Assembly: GCA_017458145.1 (NCBI GenBank)
Contig: JAFTGA010000014.1
Coordinates: 1 to 64,000 of the forward strand
DNA length: 64,000 nucleotides
Source: Bacteroidales bacterium
GTDB taxonomy: Bacteria > Bacteroidota > Bacteroidia > Bacteroidales > UBA932
Direction of reading: 5' to 3'
Below, piece after piece: positions 34,259-42,703 of this stretch. The translations under genes and the position numbers were made by a program. Numbering within the stretch: position 1 is the stretch's first letter; every line of letters starts with the position of its first letter. The notes under the pieces were generated by a model. It was not told the DNA's origin. It made no database searches and saw nothing but the letters and a program-made list of their open reading frames with translations.

Positions 34259-35566
34259 TTATTTCTGCCTGCAGTAGATCTGCACCGGGCAGCCGGTCAG
34301 GTTGAAGTGCTTGCGCAACTGATTCTCGAGAAAGCGTTTGTACGGGTCTTTGATGTATTGCGGCAGGTTGCAGAAGAATGCGAAGGCCGGGAAGGACGTC
34401 GGGAGCTGGGTGATGTATTTGATCTTGACGTATTTGCCCTTCCAGGCGGGCGGGGGCGTCTCCTCAATCACGGGGAGCAGCGCCTCGTTGAGCCGGGCGG
34501 TGGGGATCTTCTGCGAGTAGTTGGCATAGACCTCGGTGGCGGCGTTCAGCACGTCCTGGATGCGCTGCATCTTCACCACGGAGGTGAACAGGATGGGAAC
34601 GTCGTCGAAGGGGGCGAGCCGGGAGCGGAGCGCTTCGGTGTAGTCGCGCATCGTGTTGGAGTCCTTGATGAAGAGGTCCCATTTGTTCACGACGACCACG
34701 CAGCCCTTGCGGTTCTTCAGGATCAGGTTGAAGATGTTCATGTCCTGCGCCTCCATCCCGGAGGTGGCGTCGATCATCAGGATGCAGACGTCGGCGTGCT
34801 CGATGGCGCGGATGGACCGCATCACGGAGTAGAACTCCAGGTCTTCGCGCACCTTGGTCTTGCGGCGGATGCCGGCCGTGTCCACGAGCATGAATTCGTG
34901 TCCGAATTTATTATAATAGGTCTCGATCGAGTCACGCGTGGTCCCCGCCACGGGCGTGACGATGTTGCGCTCCTCCCCGAGCAGGGCGTTGGTCAGCGAG
35001 GACTTGCCGACGTTGGGCTTGCCGACGATGGCGATGCGGGGGAGCCCGGCATACGGATCTTCAGCCGGCGTCTCTTTCGGCAGGGCCGCCACGACCGCGT
35101 CGAGCAGGTCGCCCGTGCCGCTGCCGTTGGCCGCCGAGATGCTGTACACTTCGCCCAGTCCCAGGGAATAAAACTGATAGGCGTCGAACATCTTTTCGCC
35201 CGAGTCCACCTTGTTGACGCACAAGATGACGGGCTTCCTGGTCCGGCGGAGGATGTCGGCGATCTCTGCGTCGTAGTCCGTGATGCCGGTGGCGGCCTCG
35301 ACCATGAAGAGCACGAGGTCGGCTTCGTCGATCGCGATCTGCACCTGGGAGCGGATCGCCGTCTCGAAGACGTCGTCGGAATGGGTGGTGTATCCGCCCG
35401 TGTCCACGACGGAGAACTCCCGGCCGCACCAGTCACTGCGGCCGTAGTGCCGGTCGCGGGTCACACCGGCGGTGTCATCGACGATGGCCTGCCGCATGCC
35501 GACAAGGCGGTTGAAGAGGGTGGATTTGCCGACGTTGGGCCGGCCGACGATGGCTACAAGGCTCAT
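34259..35566 (-). CDS. der: Ribosome-assembly GTPase Der (EngA)
   Basis: A 435-residue protein with the tandem GTPase layout unique to Der. The first G domain starts GRPNVGKST with DTGG and NKVD; the second has [22 protein letters not shown] and NKWD; a KH-like C-terminal domain follows ([19 protein letters not shown]). It acts in maturation of the 50S subunit. The length is typical. It lies downstream of a small membrane protein in the engB-prs-orf-der group; a dispersed palindrome at 35582-35606 lies between the two. Confidence 0.97.
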   Translation of the reverse strand: MSLVAIVGRPNVGKSTLFNRLVGMRQAIVDDTAGVTRDRHYGRSDWCGREFSVVDTGGYTTHSDDVFETAIRSQVQIAIDEADLVLFMVEAATGITDYDAEIADILRRTRKPVILCVNKVDSGEKMFDAYQFYSLGLGEVYSISAANGSGTGDLLDAVVAALPKETPAEDPYAGLPRIAIVGKPNVGKSSLTNALLGEERNIVTPVAGTTRDSIETYYNKFGHEFMLVDTAGIRRKTKVREDLEFYSVMRSIRAIEHADVCILMIDATSGMEAQDMNIFNLILKNRKGCVVVVNKWDLFIKDSNTMRDYTEALRSRLAPFDDVPILFTSVVKMQRIQDVLNAATEVYANYSQKIPTARLNEALLPVIEETPPPAWKGKYVKIKYITQLPTSFPAFAFFCNLPQYIKDPYKRFLENQLRKHFNLTGCPVQIYCRQK

Positions 35567-35581
35567 AGGTTCGCGGTTTGA

Positions 35582-35606
35582 GGTCCCGGGTCAGGCCCGG
35601 GATGAC
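35582..35606. repeat. Dispersed CCGGG palindromic repeat at a gene end
   Basis: GTCCCGGG-TCAGG-CCCGGGAT with GAC following. It spans the 3' end of the small membrane-protein gene and supplies its TGA stop (35593-35591) and its last four or five codons. Confidence 0.8.
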
Positions 35607-35836
35607 GTGTTGTACAACTGGCAGTCCTGGCAGGCTTCCGTCTCCCGGCCGGTGCAGGGCTTGCCGTGCAGGGCGGCATCCTCGTCCTTGAAGCAGCGGA
35701 TGCCCCGCTTGCGCAACTCCTCGTTGGAGCCGACGTCGTATTGCGGGAAGTCCTTCTTGAAGAAGAGGATGTTCACGCCCAGGCCGAGCACGCAGAGCCC
35801 GACCAGGATGAGGACGACGAGGAATACCTGCCACAT
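35591..35836 (-). CDS. Small single-pass membrane protein
   Basis: An 81-residue protein. Residues 3-25 form a hydrophobic helix (VFLVVLILVGLCVLGLGVNIL), then a polar domain FFKKDFPQYDVGSNEELRKRGIRCFKDEDAALHGK with four cysteines (Cys48, Cys61, and the pair in ACQDCQ). Spacing of the cysteines could bind metal or form disulphides. The final residues NTSSRA and the stop come from a palindromic repeat, so the native end has probably been replaced. It lies four bases after prs and 24 before der. I recognise it as a conserved-looking hypothetical of this group but know no function. Confidence 0.7.
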   Translation of the reverse strand: MWQVFLVVLILVGLCVLGLGVNILFFKKDFPQYDVGSNEELRKRGIRCFKDEDAALHGKPCTGRETEACQDCQLYNTSSRA

Positions 35837-35840
35837 AGGC

Positions 35841-36812
35841 CTACTGGACGAAATCGGGGCTGATGGCCTCGTAGTTGTAGACCTTGTGGATGATGGAGGC
35901 GAAGACTTCGGTCATCGAGACGATGCGGATCTTGGGGTCGTCCGCAAGCTCCGGATGCGGGATGGTGTCGGTGATGAAGACTTCCTGAAGGGCGGAGTCG
36001 TGGATGCGGGCGATGGCGCCGCCGGACAGCAGGCCGTGGGTGGCGCAGGCGCGTACGCTGCTGGCTCCGCGGCTCATCAGCACCTCGGCGGCCTTGCAGA
36101 GGGTGCCGGCGGTGTCGATCATGTCGTCCACGATGATGATGTCCTTGCCTTCGATCTCGCCGATGGCGGTGATGGAACCGACCACGTTGGCGCGCTCGCG
36201 CGTCTTGTGGCAGATGATCACGGGACACATCAGTTCGCGGGCATAGACGTTGGCGCGCTTGGCGCCGCCCATGTCCGGAGCGGCGATTGCCAGGTTGGCG
36301 AAATGCCGGTCGCGGATGTAGGGGATGAAGACCTTGCTGGCATACACATGGTCCACCGGGATGTCGAAGAATCCCTGGATCTGGCCGGCGTGCAGGTCGC
36401 AGGTCATCACGCGGTCCGCGCCGGCGGCACGGAGCAGGTTGGCGACCAGCTTGGCGCCGATGGCTACGCGGGGACGGTCCTTGCGGTCCTGCCGGGCCCA
36501 GCCGAAGTAGGGGATCACGGCTACGACCTCGTCGGCGGAGGCGCGCTTGGCGGCGTCGATCGCGAGCAGCAGTTCCATCAGGTTGTCTGCCGGCGGGATG
36601 GTGGATTGGAGGATGTAGACGGAGGCTCCGCGGACGCTCTCGGCATACTGCGGCTGGAATTCTCCGTCGCTGAACGGAGTGACCTCCAGTTCGCCCAGGT
36701 GCAGGGCGGGCTCATCGGGCGACTGCAGCTGGTTGATGTGGTTGATAACCTGGCGTGCAAAGTTTTCCGAAGCCCTGCAGGCAAACAGTTCCAATCGATG
36801 GGTGTGTATCAT
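35841..36812 (-). CDS. prs: Ribose-phosphate pyrophosphokinase
   Basis: A 323-residue cytoplasmic enzyme making PRPP from ribose 5-phosphate and ATP. Motifs include FSDGEFQPQ, YFGWARQDRKDRPR (ATP binding), VMTCDLHAGQIQGFFDIPVDH and IIVDDMIDTAGTLCKAAEVL (PRPP loop). The ATG at 36812 (MIHTHRLELFACRAS) matches the family start; the long upstream extension covers engB and is rejected. It lies 20 bases after engB and four before the small membrane-protein gene. Confidence 0.95.
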   Translation of the reverse strand: MIHTHRLELFACRASENFARQVINHINQLQSPDEPALHLGELEVTPFSDGEFQPQYAESVRGASVYILQSTIPPADNLMELLLAIDAAKRASADEVVAVIPYFGWARQDRKDRPRVAIGAKLVANLLRAAGADRVMTCDLHAGQIQGFFDIPVDHVYASKVFIPYIRDRHFANLAIAAPDMGGAKRANVYARELMCPVIICHKTRERANVVGSITAIGEIEGKDIIIVDDMIDTAGTLCKAAEVLMSRGASSVRACATHGLLSGGAIARIHDSALQEVFITDTIPHPELADDPKIRIVSMTEVFASIIHKVYNYEAISPDFVQ

Positions 36813-36832
36813 ATCGGTCAGTATATTGTGAG

Positions 36833-37432
36833 TTAAACGTTTTCTTTCATCAAGGTGCCGATGTAGTCCAGTATCTCGTCCCGGCCGCGGTGGGTCAGGG
36901 AAGAACTGCAGAACAGGGGCGGGAGTTCTTCCCACTGCTGCAGCAGGATCTCTCGGTCCCGCTCGATCCGGGCGGCAAGCACGTTGGGGCCCTGTTTGTC
37001 GCACTTCGTGAGGATCAGCGCGAAGGGGATCCCGTGTTCGCCCAGCTCCGCCAGGAAATCGAGGTCGATCCGCCCGATGTCGTGGCGCGAGTCGATGAGC
37101 ACGAACAGGAGCACCATCTCCTGAGAGCCCAGGATGTAGTCCCGGATGACGGCCGCCAGTTCTTCGCGGCCCTGCTGTCCCATCCTGGCGTAGCCGTAAC
37201 CGGGGAGATCCACCAGATACCAGCTGTCATTGATGAGGAAATGGTTGACTACCTTGGTCTTGCCCGGGGTGGACGAGGTCATTGCAAGCTTTTTGTTGCC
37301 GCACAGGGAATTGATGAGCGAAGACTTGCCGACATTGGACCTTCCGATGAAGGCGAATTCCGGCAATCTTCTCGTCGGTTTCCGGGAGACCCTTGTGCTG
37401 CTGCCTGCAAATACGGCCTCGGAGATCTTCAT
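36833..37432 (-). CDS. engB: Ribosome-biogenesis GTPase YsxC/EngB
   Basis: A 199-residue GTPase: EFAFIGRSNVGKSSLIN (G1), TPGKT (G2), LVDLPGYGYA (G3) and LTKCDK (G4), the YsxC/EngB-specific set. It acts in 50S subunit assembly (and was linked to division). First gene of the minus-strand group and divergent from xseA. The minus strand carries TATCTTTG at 37463-37456, 24 bases before the ATG. Confidence 0.96.
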   Translation of the reverse strand: MKISEAVFAGSSTRVSRKPTRRLPEFAFIGRSNVGKSSLINSLCGNKKLAMTSSTPGKTKVVNHFLINDSWYLVDLPGYGYARMGQQGREELAAVIRDYILGSQEMVLLFVLIDSRHDIGRIDLDFLAELGEHGIPFALILTKCDKQGPNVLAARIERDREILLQQWEELPPLFCSSSLTHRGRDEILDYIGTLMKENV

Positions 37433-37455
37433 ACAAATACTAACTTAATTCAGTG

Positions 37456-37463
37456 CAAAGATA
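37456..37463 (-). promoter_or_regulatory. -7 box upstream of engB
   Basis: The minus strand reads TATCTTTG, matching TAnnTTTG, with a likely start point near 37449. No TTG at the expected -33 position is visible. Confidence 0.45.
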
Positions 37464-37485
37464 GTAAATCTTTGGGGATTTTTCT

Positions 37486-37493
37486 TAAATTTG
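37486..37493 (+). promoter_or_regulatory. -7 box immediately upstream of xseA
   Basis: TAAATTTG ends eight bases before the xseA ATG. If used, the mRNA would have essentially no leader. No TTG at -33 was found, so it may be fortuitous. Confidence 0.25.
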
Positions 37494-37500
37494 TGAGGAT

Positions 37501-38601
37501 ATGATAGAACAATACCTGGACTTGGCCGAACTGCAGGCGCAACTGCGGGAGGAGATCGAAGATTCCTTCCCGGAGCGGGTCTGGGTGCGGGCGGAGATCG
37601 CTTCCGTGCAGGCCAAGGCCAACGGACACTGCTACCTGGACCTGAGCCAGAGCGAGCAGGGCCGGATTGTGGCCAAGGCCAAGGCCGTGATCTGGCGCAG
37701 CCGCTACCTGCCGTTGCGGGCTTATTTCCGCGAAGCGACGGGCGGGGACCTGGCCCCCGGGATGGAGGTCCTGCTGCGCGTGCAGGTGAGCTACAGCGAG
37801 CTCTATGGCCTCACGCTCACGGTCGATGAGATCGAGCCGCGCTTCACGCTCGGCGCCGCCGAACTGCAGCGCCGCCGCACGCTGGAGAAGCTGGCGGCGG
37901 ACGGCCTGCTGGACCGGCAGAAGGGGCTGGAGCCGGCGCTGCTGCCGTACCGCCTGGCGGTCATCTCCGCGCGGGACGCGGCGGGTTACGGCGATTTCCG
38001 TCGCCACCTGGAGGAGAACGCCTACGGCTTCGTGTTCGAGGTGGAGCTCTTCGAAGCCACGATGCAGGGGGAGGAAGCTCCGGCGAGCATCGTGGATGCG
38101 CTGGAGCGCGTGGAATGCGCCCCGGAGCCGTTCGATGCCGTGCTGCTGATGCGCGGCGGCGGCTCGGCGCTGGACCTCGCCTGCTTCGACGACTACGGCC
38201 TGTGCTTCGCGATCGCGAACTGCCCGGTGCCGGTCTATACGGCCATCGGACACGACCGGGATTTCCACGTCGCGGACCAGGTGGCCTACGATTTCGCCAA
38301 GACGCCCACGGCGCTGGCGGACCGTTTCATCGAGGCCTTCGCCGCCGAGGACGAGCGCATCACCTCGTTCAGCACCCGGCTGCGGCTGGCGTTCCTGGGC
38401 AAGGTCTCGGCGATGGAGATGCGCGTGGAAGCGCTCGGGGAGCGGATCCGCAGGGCCGACCCCCGGGGTGTGCTGGCGCGCGGCTATACGCTGGTGACCG
38501 ACGCGAAAGGCGTGGTGGTCAAGTCTGCCGGGCAGCTGCCTGCCGGGGCGGAATTCAAGGTTTTGTTTGCGGACGGGACGGTGACGGCCGTCGTACAATA
38601 G
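37501..38601 (+). CDS. xseA: Exodeoxyribonuclease VII large subunit
   Basis: A 366-residue protein. An OB-fold (VWVRAEIASVQAKANGHCYLDLSQ) is followed by the catalytic core: LPYRLAVISARDAAGYGDF, FEATMQGEEAPASI, LLMRGGGSALDL and VYTAIGHDRDFHVADQVA. A short coiled-coil and the segment LARGYTLVTDAKG precede the end. XseA with XseB degrades single-stranded DNA from both ends. It is somewhat shorter than the usual 400-450 residues, mainly in the coiled-coil arm. xseB starts three bases after its stop. Confidence 0.94.
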   Translation: MIEQYLDLAELQAQLREEIEDSFPERVWVRAEIASVQAKANGHCYLDLSQSEQGRIVAKAKAVIWRSRYLPLRAYFREATGGDLAPGMEVLLRVQVSYSELYGLTLTVDEIEPRFTLGAAELQRRRTLEKLAADGLLDRQKGLEPALLPYRLAVISARDAAGYGDFRRHLEENAYGFVFEVELFEATMQGEEAPASIVDALERVECAPEPFDAVLLMRGGGSALDLACFDDYGLCFAIANCPVPVYTAIGHDRDFHVADQVAYDFAKTPTALADRFIEAFAAEDERITSFSTRLRLAFLGKVSAMEMRVEALGERIRRADPRGVLARGYTLVTDAKGVVVKSAGQLPAGAEFKVLFADGTVTAVVQ

Positions 38602-38604
38602 GAT

Positions 38605-38784
38605 ATGGAAGAGCAATTCAATTATAACGAGGCGGTTGCCGAACTGGAAAAGATCGCCGCCCGGGCGGAGGACCCCGCCGCGGGCCTGGACGATATCGAC
38701 CGCTGCATCCGGCGCGCAGACGAGCTGATCGGCCGCTGCCGCGAGTATCTCAGGACTGCAAGAACTCAAATCGACACCTTATGA
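38605..38784 (+). CDS. xseB: Exodeoxyribonuclease VII small subunit
   Basis: A 59-residue protein beginning MEEQFNYNEAVAELEKIA with the typical XseB helical pattern (LDDIDRCIRRADELIGRCREYL). ATG at 38605, TGA at 38782-38784. It binds XseA as a small coiled-coil cap. It lies three bases after xseA and overlaps the branching-enzyme start by four bases (ATGA), coupling the nuclease pair to the glucan genes. It is short enough to be missed by a 60-residue cutoff. Confidence 0.92.
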   Translation: MEEQFNYNEAVAELEKIAARAEDPAAGLDDIDRCIRRADELIGRCREYLRTARTQIDTL

Positions 38785-40751
38785 TAACGAAGAAGATCTA
38801 CGAAACCGATCCCTGGCTGGAGCCCTTCCGGGGAGCCATTGACGGCCGCCACGAGCGGATTCTTGCCGAACGGCGCAAACTGGCCGGCGACGGTCCGCTG
38901 TCGGCCGCGGTCAACAATCACATCTACTATCCGCTCCATCGCGAGAAAGGGAAATGGGTGATGCGCGAGTGGGCGCCCAACGCTTCGCGGATTTTCCTGA
39001 TCGGCGACTTCAACAATTGGAAGCGCACCGACGCCTATGCCTTCAAGCCCGTGGGGCAGGGCAACTGGGAGATCCGCCTGCCGGAGATGTTCCTCCACCA
39101 CGGCGATCTGTACAAGCTCTGGATCGAGTGGCCGGGCGGAGGCGGGGAGCGCCTGCCGGCCTATGTGACCCGCGTGGTCCAGGACGCCGGGACCAAGATC
39201 TTCTCGGCGCAGGTCTGGGACCCGGCCGTCCCGTACAAGTGGACGGGCCGCAAGCCGGGCCGCCGCCCGCATCCGCTGATCTACGAGTGCCATATCGGGA
39301 TGAGCGGCGAGCAGGAGAAGGTGGCCACCTTCGAGGAATTCCGCCGGGACATCCTGCCCCGCGTGGACAAGCTGGGCTACAACGTGTTGCAGATCATGGC
39401 CCTGCAGGAGCATCCCTACTACGGGTCCTTCGGTTACCAGGTATCCAACTTTTTCGCGCTGAGCTCACGCTTCGGCACGCCCGAGGAGTTCAAGGCGCTG
39501 GTGGATGACGCGCACCGCCGCGGCATCGCCGTGATCATGGACATCGTCCATTCGCACGCCGTCAACAACGAGGCCGAGGGGCTGGGGCGCCTGGACGGGC
39601 GCGAGGATCTTTATTTCTATCAGGGGGCGGCCGGACACCACCCGGCCTGGGGCTCCCGCTGCTTCGACTACGGCAAGGATGAAGTGAAGTATTTCCTGCT
39701 CGCCAACTGCAAATACTGGATGGAGGAGTACCACCTGGACGGCTTCCGCTTCGACGGGGTCACGAGCATGATCTACTGGGATCACGGCCTGGGCAAGGAT
39801 TTCGGCAACTACTCCTACTACTTCGACGCCGGCGTGGACGAGAATGCCGTCAGCTACCTGGCGCTGGCCAACCAGTTGATCCACGAACTGAATCCCGATG
39901 CGATCACGATCGCCGAGGACGTCAGCGGCATGGCCGGCCTGGCTGCGCCGTTCGAGGCCTGGGGCATCGGCTTTGACTTCCGCATGGCGATGGGCATCGC
40001 CGACCACTGGATCAAGTGGATCAAGGAACTCTCCGACGAGCAGTGGAGCATGGGCGGCATCTGGTGGGAACTGACCAACAAGCGTGCCGACGAGAAGACC
40101 ATCTCCTACGCCGAGTGCCACGACCAGGCCCTCGTGGGCGACAAGACGATCATCTTCCGCCTGATTGACAAGGAGATGTACTGGTCGATGGAGAAGAATT
40201 CGCAGAACCTGCTGGTGGACCGGGGCGTGGCCCTGCACAAGATGATCCGCCTGGTGACGCTCGCCACCTGCGGCGGGGGCTATCTCAACTTCATGGGCAA
40301 CGAGTTCGGCCATCCCGAGTGGATCGACTTCCCCCGGGAAGGCAACGGCTGGTCCTTTGCGCATGCGCGGCGCCTGTGGTCGATCGCGGACAATCCGAAC
40401 CTCCGTTTCGGCGGTCTGCAGGCCTTTGACGCCCAAATGATCCATTACATCAAGCGCGAACGCATTTTATCCGGTGATTTGAGGCAATTGTATGTGGACG
40501 AAGGGGGAAAAGTCTTGATTTTCAGCCGGGGAAATAGTATCTTTGCATTCAATTTCAATCCGAACGCGTCTTTCGAGAACTTCACGTTCGACGCACCGGA
40601 AGGGGAGTATGCGATGGCATTCAACTCCGACGATGCCGAGTACGGCGGTTTTTCGCGACTGGGGCGGGACGAGCGGCACAGTACCGTCTCCGGACGGCTT
40701 TCGTTGTACCTGCCCAGCCGGGTTGCACTTGTGTTGAAGAAGATTAGTTAA
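38781..40751 (+). CDS. glgB: 1,4-alpha-glucan branching enzyme (GH13, eukaryote-like subfamily)
   Basis: A 656-residue cytoplasmic enzyme. The N-terminal carbohydrate-binding module (REWAPNASRIFLIGDFNNW) is followed by a GH13 barrel. The catalytic nucleophile is Asp325 (DGFRFDGVTSM), acid/base Glu379 (IAEDVSG) and transition-state stabiliser Asp448 (ECHDQAL). IVHSHAVNNEAEGL and MGNEFGHPEW are typical of the GH13_8 branching enzymes of plants, animals and Bacteroidota. It introduces alpha-1,6 branches into glycogen-like glucan. The start overlaps xseB by four bases. Next genes encode debranching, elongation and phosphorolysis functions. Confidence 0.95.
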   Translation: MITKKIYETDPWLEPFRGAIDGRHERILAERRKLAGDGPLSAAVNNHIYYPLHREKGKWVMREWAPNASRIFLIGDFNNWKRTDAYAFKPVGQGNWEIRLPEMFLHHGDLYKLWIEWPGGGGERLPAYVTRVVQDAGTKIFSAQVWDPAVPYKWTGRKPGRRPHPLIYECHIGMSGEQEKVATFEEFRRDILPRVDKLGYNVLQIMALQEHPYYGSFGYQVSNFFALSSRFGTPEEFKALVDDAHRRGIAVIMDIVHSHAVNNEAEGLGRLDGREDLYFYQGAAGHHPAWGSRCFDYGKDEVKYFLLANCKYWMEEYHLDGFRFDGVTSMIYWDHGLGKDFGNYSYYFDAGVDENAVSYLALANQLIHELNPDAITIAEDVSGMAGLAAPFEAWGIGFDFRMAMGIADHWIKWIKELSDEQWSMGGIWWELTNKRADEKTISYAECHDQALVGDKTIIFRLIDKEMYWSMEKNSQNLLVDRGVALHKMIRLVTLATCGGGYLNFMGNEFGHPEWIDFPREGNGWSFAHARRLWSIADNPNLRFGGLQAFDAQMIHYIKRERILSGDLRQLYVDEGGKVLIFSRGNSIFAFNFNPNASFENFTFDAPEGEYAMAFNSDDAEYGGFSRLGRDERHSTVSGRLSLYLPSRVALVLKKIS

Positions 40752-40760
40752 TATACGTAT

Positions 40761-42698
40761 ATGGCATTTTTGAAATTCAACAAGTCCGAACTGGTCAACC
40801 TGGCCTATTCCCTCAAGCGGGAGATCCTGAGCGCCAACAAGACCGGTGCGTACTGCAACACCTCCATCGTGACGTGCAACACCCGCCGTTACCACGGTCT
40901 GCTCGCCGTCACGCTGGACCGCTTCGGCGGAGACCGCTATCTGCTCCTGTCCGACCTGGACGAGACGCTGATCGTGAACGGCAAGCAGTTCAATCTCGGC
41001 ATCCACTGCTATGGCGGCTCCTATGAGCCCCGCGGGCATAAGTATGTCGTCGATTTCAGTGCGGACCCCGTGCCGCAGATCACCTACAAGGTGGGTGAGG
41101 TCGTCCTGCGCAAGAGCCTGGCCCTCGCCCAGGACCGTGACCAGGTGATGGTGCATTACGAATTGCTTGAGAGTCCGGCCCCCGTCGTGCTGCAGTTGCG
41201 CCCGTTCCTGGCGTTCCGCAACATCCACGACCTGACCCACGAGAACCCGGATGCGAACACCGCCGCCGCCGACATCCAGAATGGCGCGGCTTTCCGCCTC
41301 TACGCCAATTTCCCGGATCTGAACCTGCAGACGAGCGACAAGCACGCGATCTTCGTGCCCGCCCCCTGCTGGAACAAGAACATCACCTATTCCGACGAGT
41401 ACCGCCGCGGTTTCAACTGCCAGGAGGACCTGGTGGTTCCCGGCTGGTTCGAGACCCGGCTCAAGGCGGGCGGCGACATCTATTTCTCCGGTTCCCTGAT
41501 GCAGGAGAATCCTGCCGAACTGAAGCGCCGCTTCAGCGCTTGCGTGCGCGGCGCCGGCGAGATCACCAGCTACCGTGATCAGCTGCGCCGTTGCGCCGGT
41601 ACGCTGATCACCAGCCACAACGGCCGCACCCGCATCAATGCCGGCTATTCCTGGCTTTACACCGGTCTGCTCCGCGAAACGCTGCAGGCCCTTCCGGGCC
41701 TCACGCTCTACGGACTGAAGGACGCCGCCCTGTTCGAGAGCATTCTCGACAATCTGATCGCCGATGACCAGGAACGGCTCTTCCGGCGCACCACGCAGGT
41801 GGAGGCGCCGCTCTATATGGTCAGTGCCCTGCAGTCCTACATCGATTTCGGCGCCGACGAGAAGAAGGTCTGGAAGAAATACGGCATCATCATCCGCGGC
41901 ATCATCGAGAGCTATCTCCCGGGCGAGCGTGCGGAAGTCTCGATGCAGCCCAACGGCCTGCTCTGGGCCCAGAAGGAGAATACCGCCCTGTCCTGGATGA
42001 ACGCCTACGTGGACGGCCGTCCCGTCACCGAGCGTGCCGGTTATCAGGTGGAGACCAATGCCTTCTGGTACAACTCCGTGTGTTTTGCCGTGGAGATGGA
42101 GTCCCGTTACGGGACGCGGGGCAGCCGCTTTGTTTCGAAGTGGGCCTCCATCCGCGACCTGATCAAGGAGAATTACCAGCCGACCTTCTGGAACGAGGAA
42201 CGCGGCTGCCTGGCCGACTATGTGGACAACGACGGCCAGCATATGGAGATCCGGCCGAACCAGCTGTACGCCCTGTCCGTGGGTTATTCCCCGGTGGACG
42301 AAGCCCTCGCCCCCTCGATCCTGCGCGTGATCGACAATGAACTCGTGACTTCCCGCGGCCTGCGCACCCTTTCTCCCCGCGATCCCGCTTATAAGGCAGT
42401 TTACGAGGGCGCCCAGCGCGACCGTGACCTGGCCTATCATCAGGGCTGCACCCGTCCGTTCCTGCTCCGCCCTTATGTGGAGCTGAGTTTCAAGATCAAG
42501 GGCCCTGCCTTCTGGAAGCGTGCGGAATGGCTGATCGAAGGCTTTTACGAAGACCTCAGCAAACACGGGGTCGGAGCCTTCTCCGAGCTTTATGACGGAG
42601 ACCCTCCCCACGAGCCGCACGGTGCCATTTCCTCGGCGCTCAGCACGGCTGCCCTGCTCGCTATCGAATATATGTTGGATAAATACAAGGAGAAGTAA
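40761..42698 (+). CDS. Glycogen debranching enzyme (amylo-alpha-1,6-glucosidase, GDE type)
   Basis: A 645-residue protein of the bacterial GDE family. An N-terminal domain (LKREILSANKTGAYCNTSIVTCNTRRYHGLLAV) is followed by an (alpha/alpha)6 catalytic domain: NAGYSWLYTGLLRETLQALPG, QNGLLWAQKENTALSWMNAYVDG (matching the conserved TWMD-like segment), VETNAFWYN, and AYHQGCTRPFLL-like AYHQGCTRPF near the end. It hydrolyses alpha-1,6 branch stubs. It starts nine bases after the branching enzyme and ends five before the glycosyltransferase. Assignment to GH133 is from family knowledge. Confidence 0.92.
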   Translation: MAFLKFNKSELVNLAYSLKREILSANKTGAYCNTSIVTCNTRRYHGLLAVTLDRFGGDRYLLLSDLDETLIVNGKQFNLGIHCYGGSYEPRGHKYVVDFSADPVPQITYKVGEVVLRKSLALAQDRDQVMVHYELLESPAPVVLQLRPFLAFRNIHDLTHENPDANTAAADIQNGAAFRLYANFPDLNLQTSDKHAIFVPAPCWNKNITYSDEYRRGFNCQEDLVVPGWFETRLKAGGDIYFSGSLMQENPAELKRRFSACVRGAGEITSYRDQLRRCAGTLITSHNGRTRINAGYSWLYTGLLRETLQALPGLTLYGLKDAALFESILDNLIADDQERLFRRTTQVEAPLYMVSALQSYIDFGADEKKVWKKYGIIIRGIIESYLPGERAEVSMQPNGLLWAQKENTALSWMNAYVDGRPVTERAGYQVETNAFWYNSVCFAVEMESRYGTRGSRFVSKWASIRDLIKENYQPTFWNEERGCLADYVDNDGQHMEIRPNQLYALSVGYSPVDEALAPSILRVIDNELVTSRGLRTLSPRDPAYKAVYEGAQRDRDLAYHQGCTRPFLLRPYVELSFKIKGPAFWKRAEWLIEGFYEDLSKHGVGAFSELYDGDPPHEPHGAISSALSTAALLAIEYMLDKYKEK

Positions 42699-42703
42699 GA
42701 ACC

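Noticed and set aside
36812..37004. Upstream extension of prs by 64 codons
   Set aside because: The extension overlaps engB and lacks family similarity; MIHTHRLELF is the natural start.
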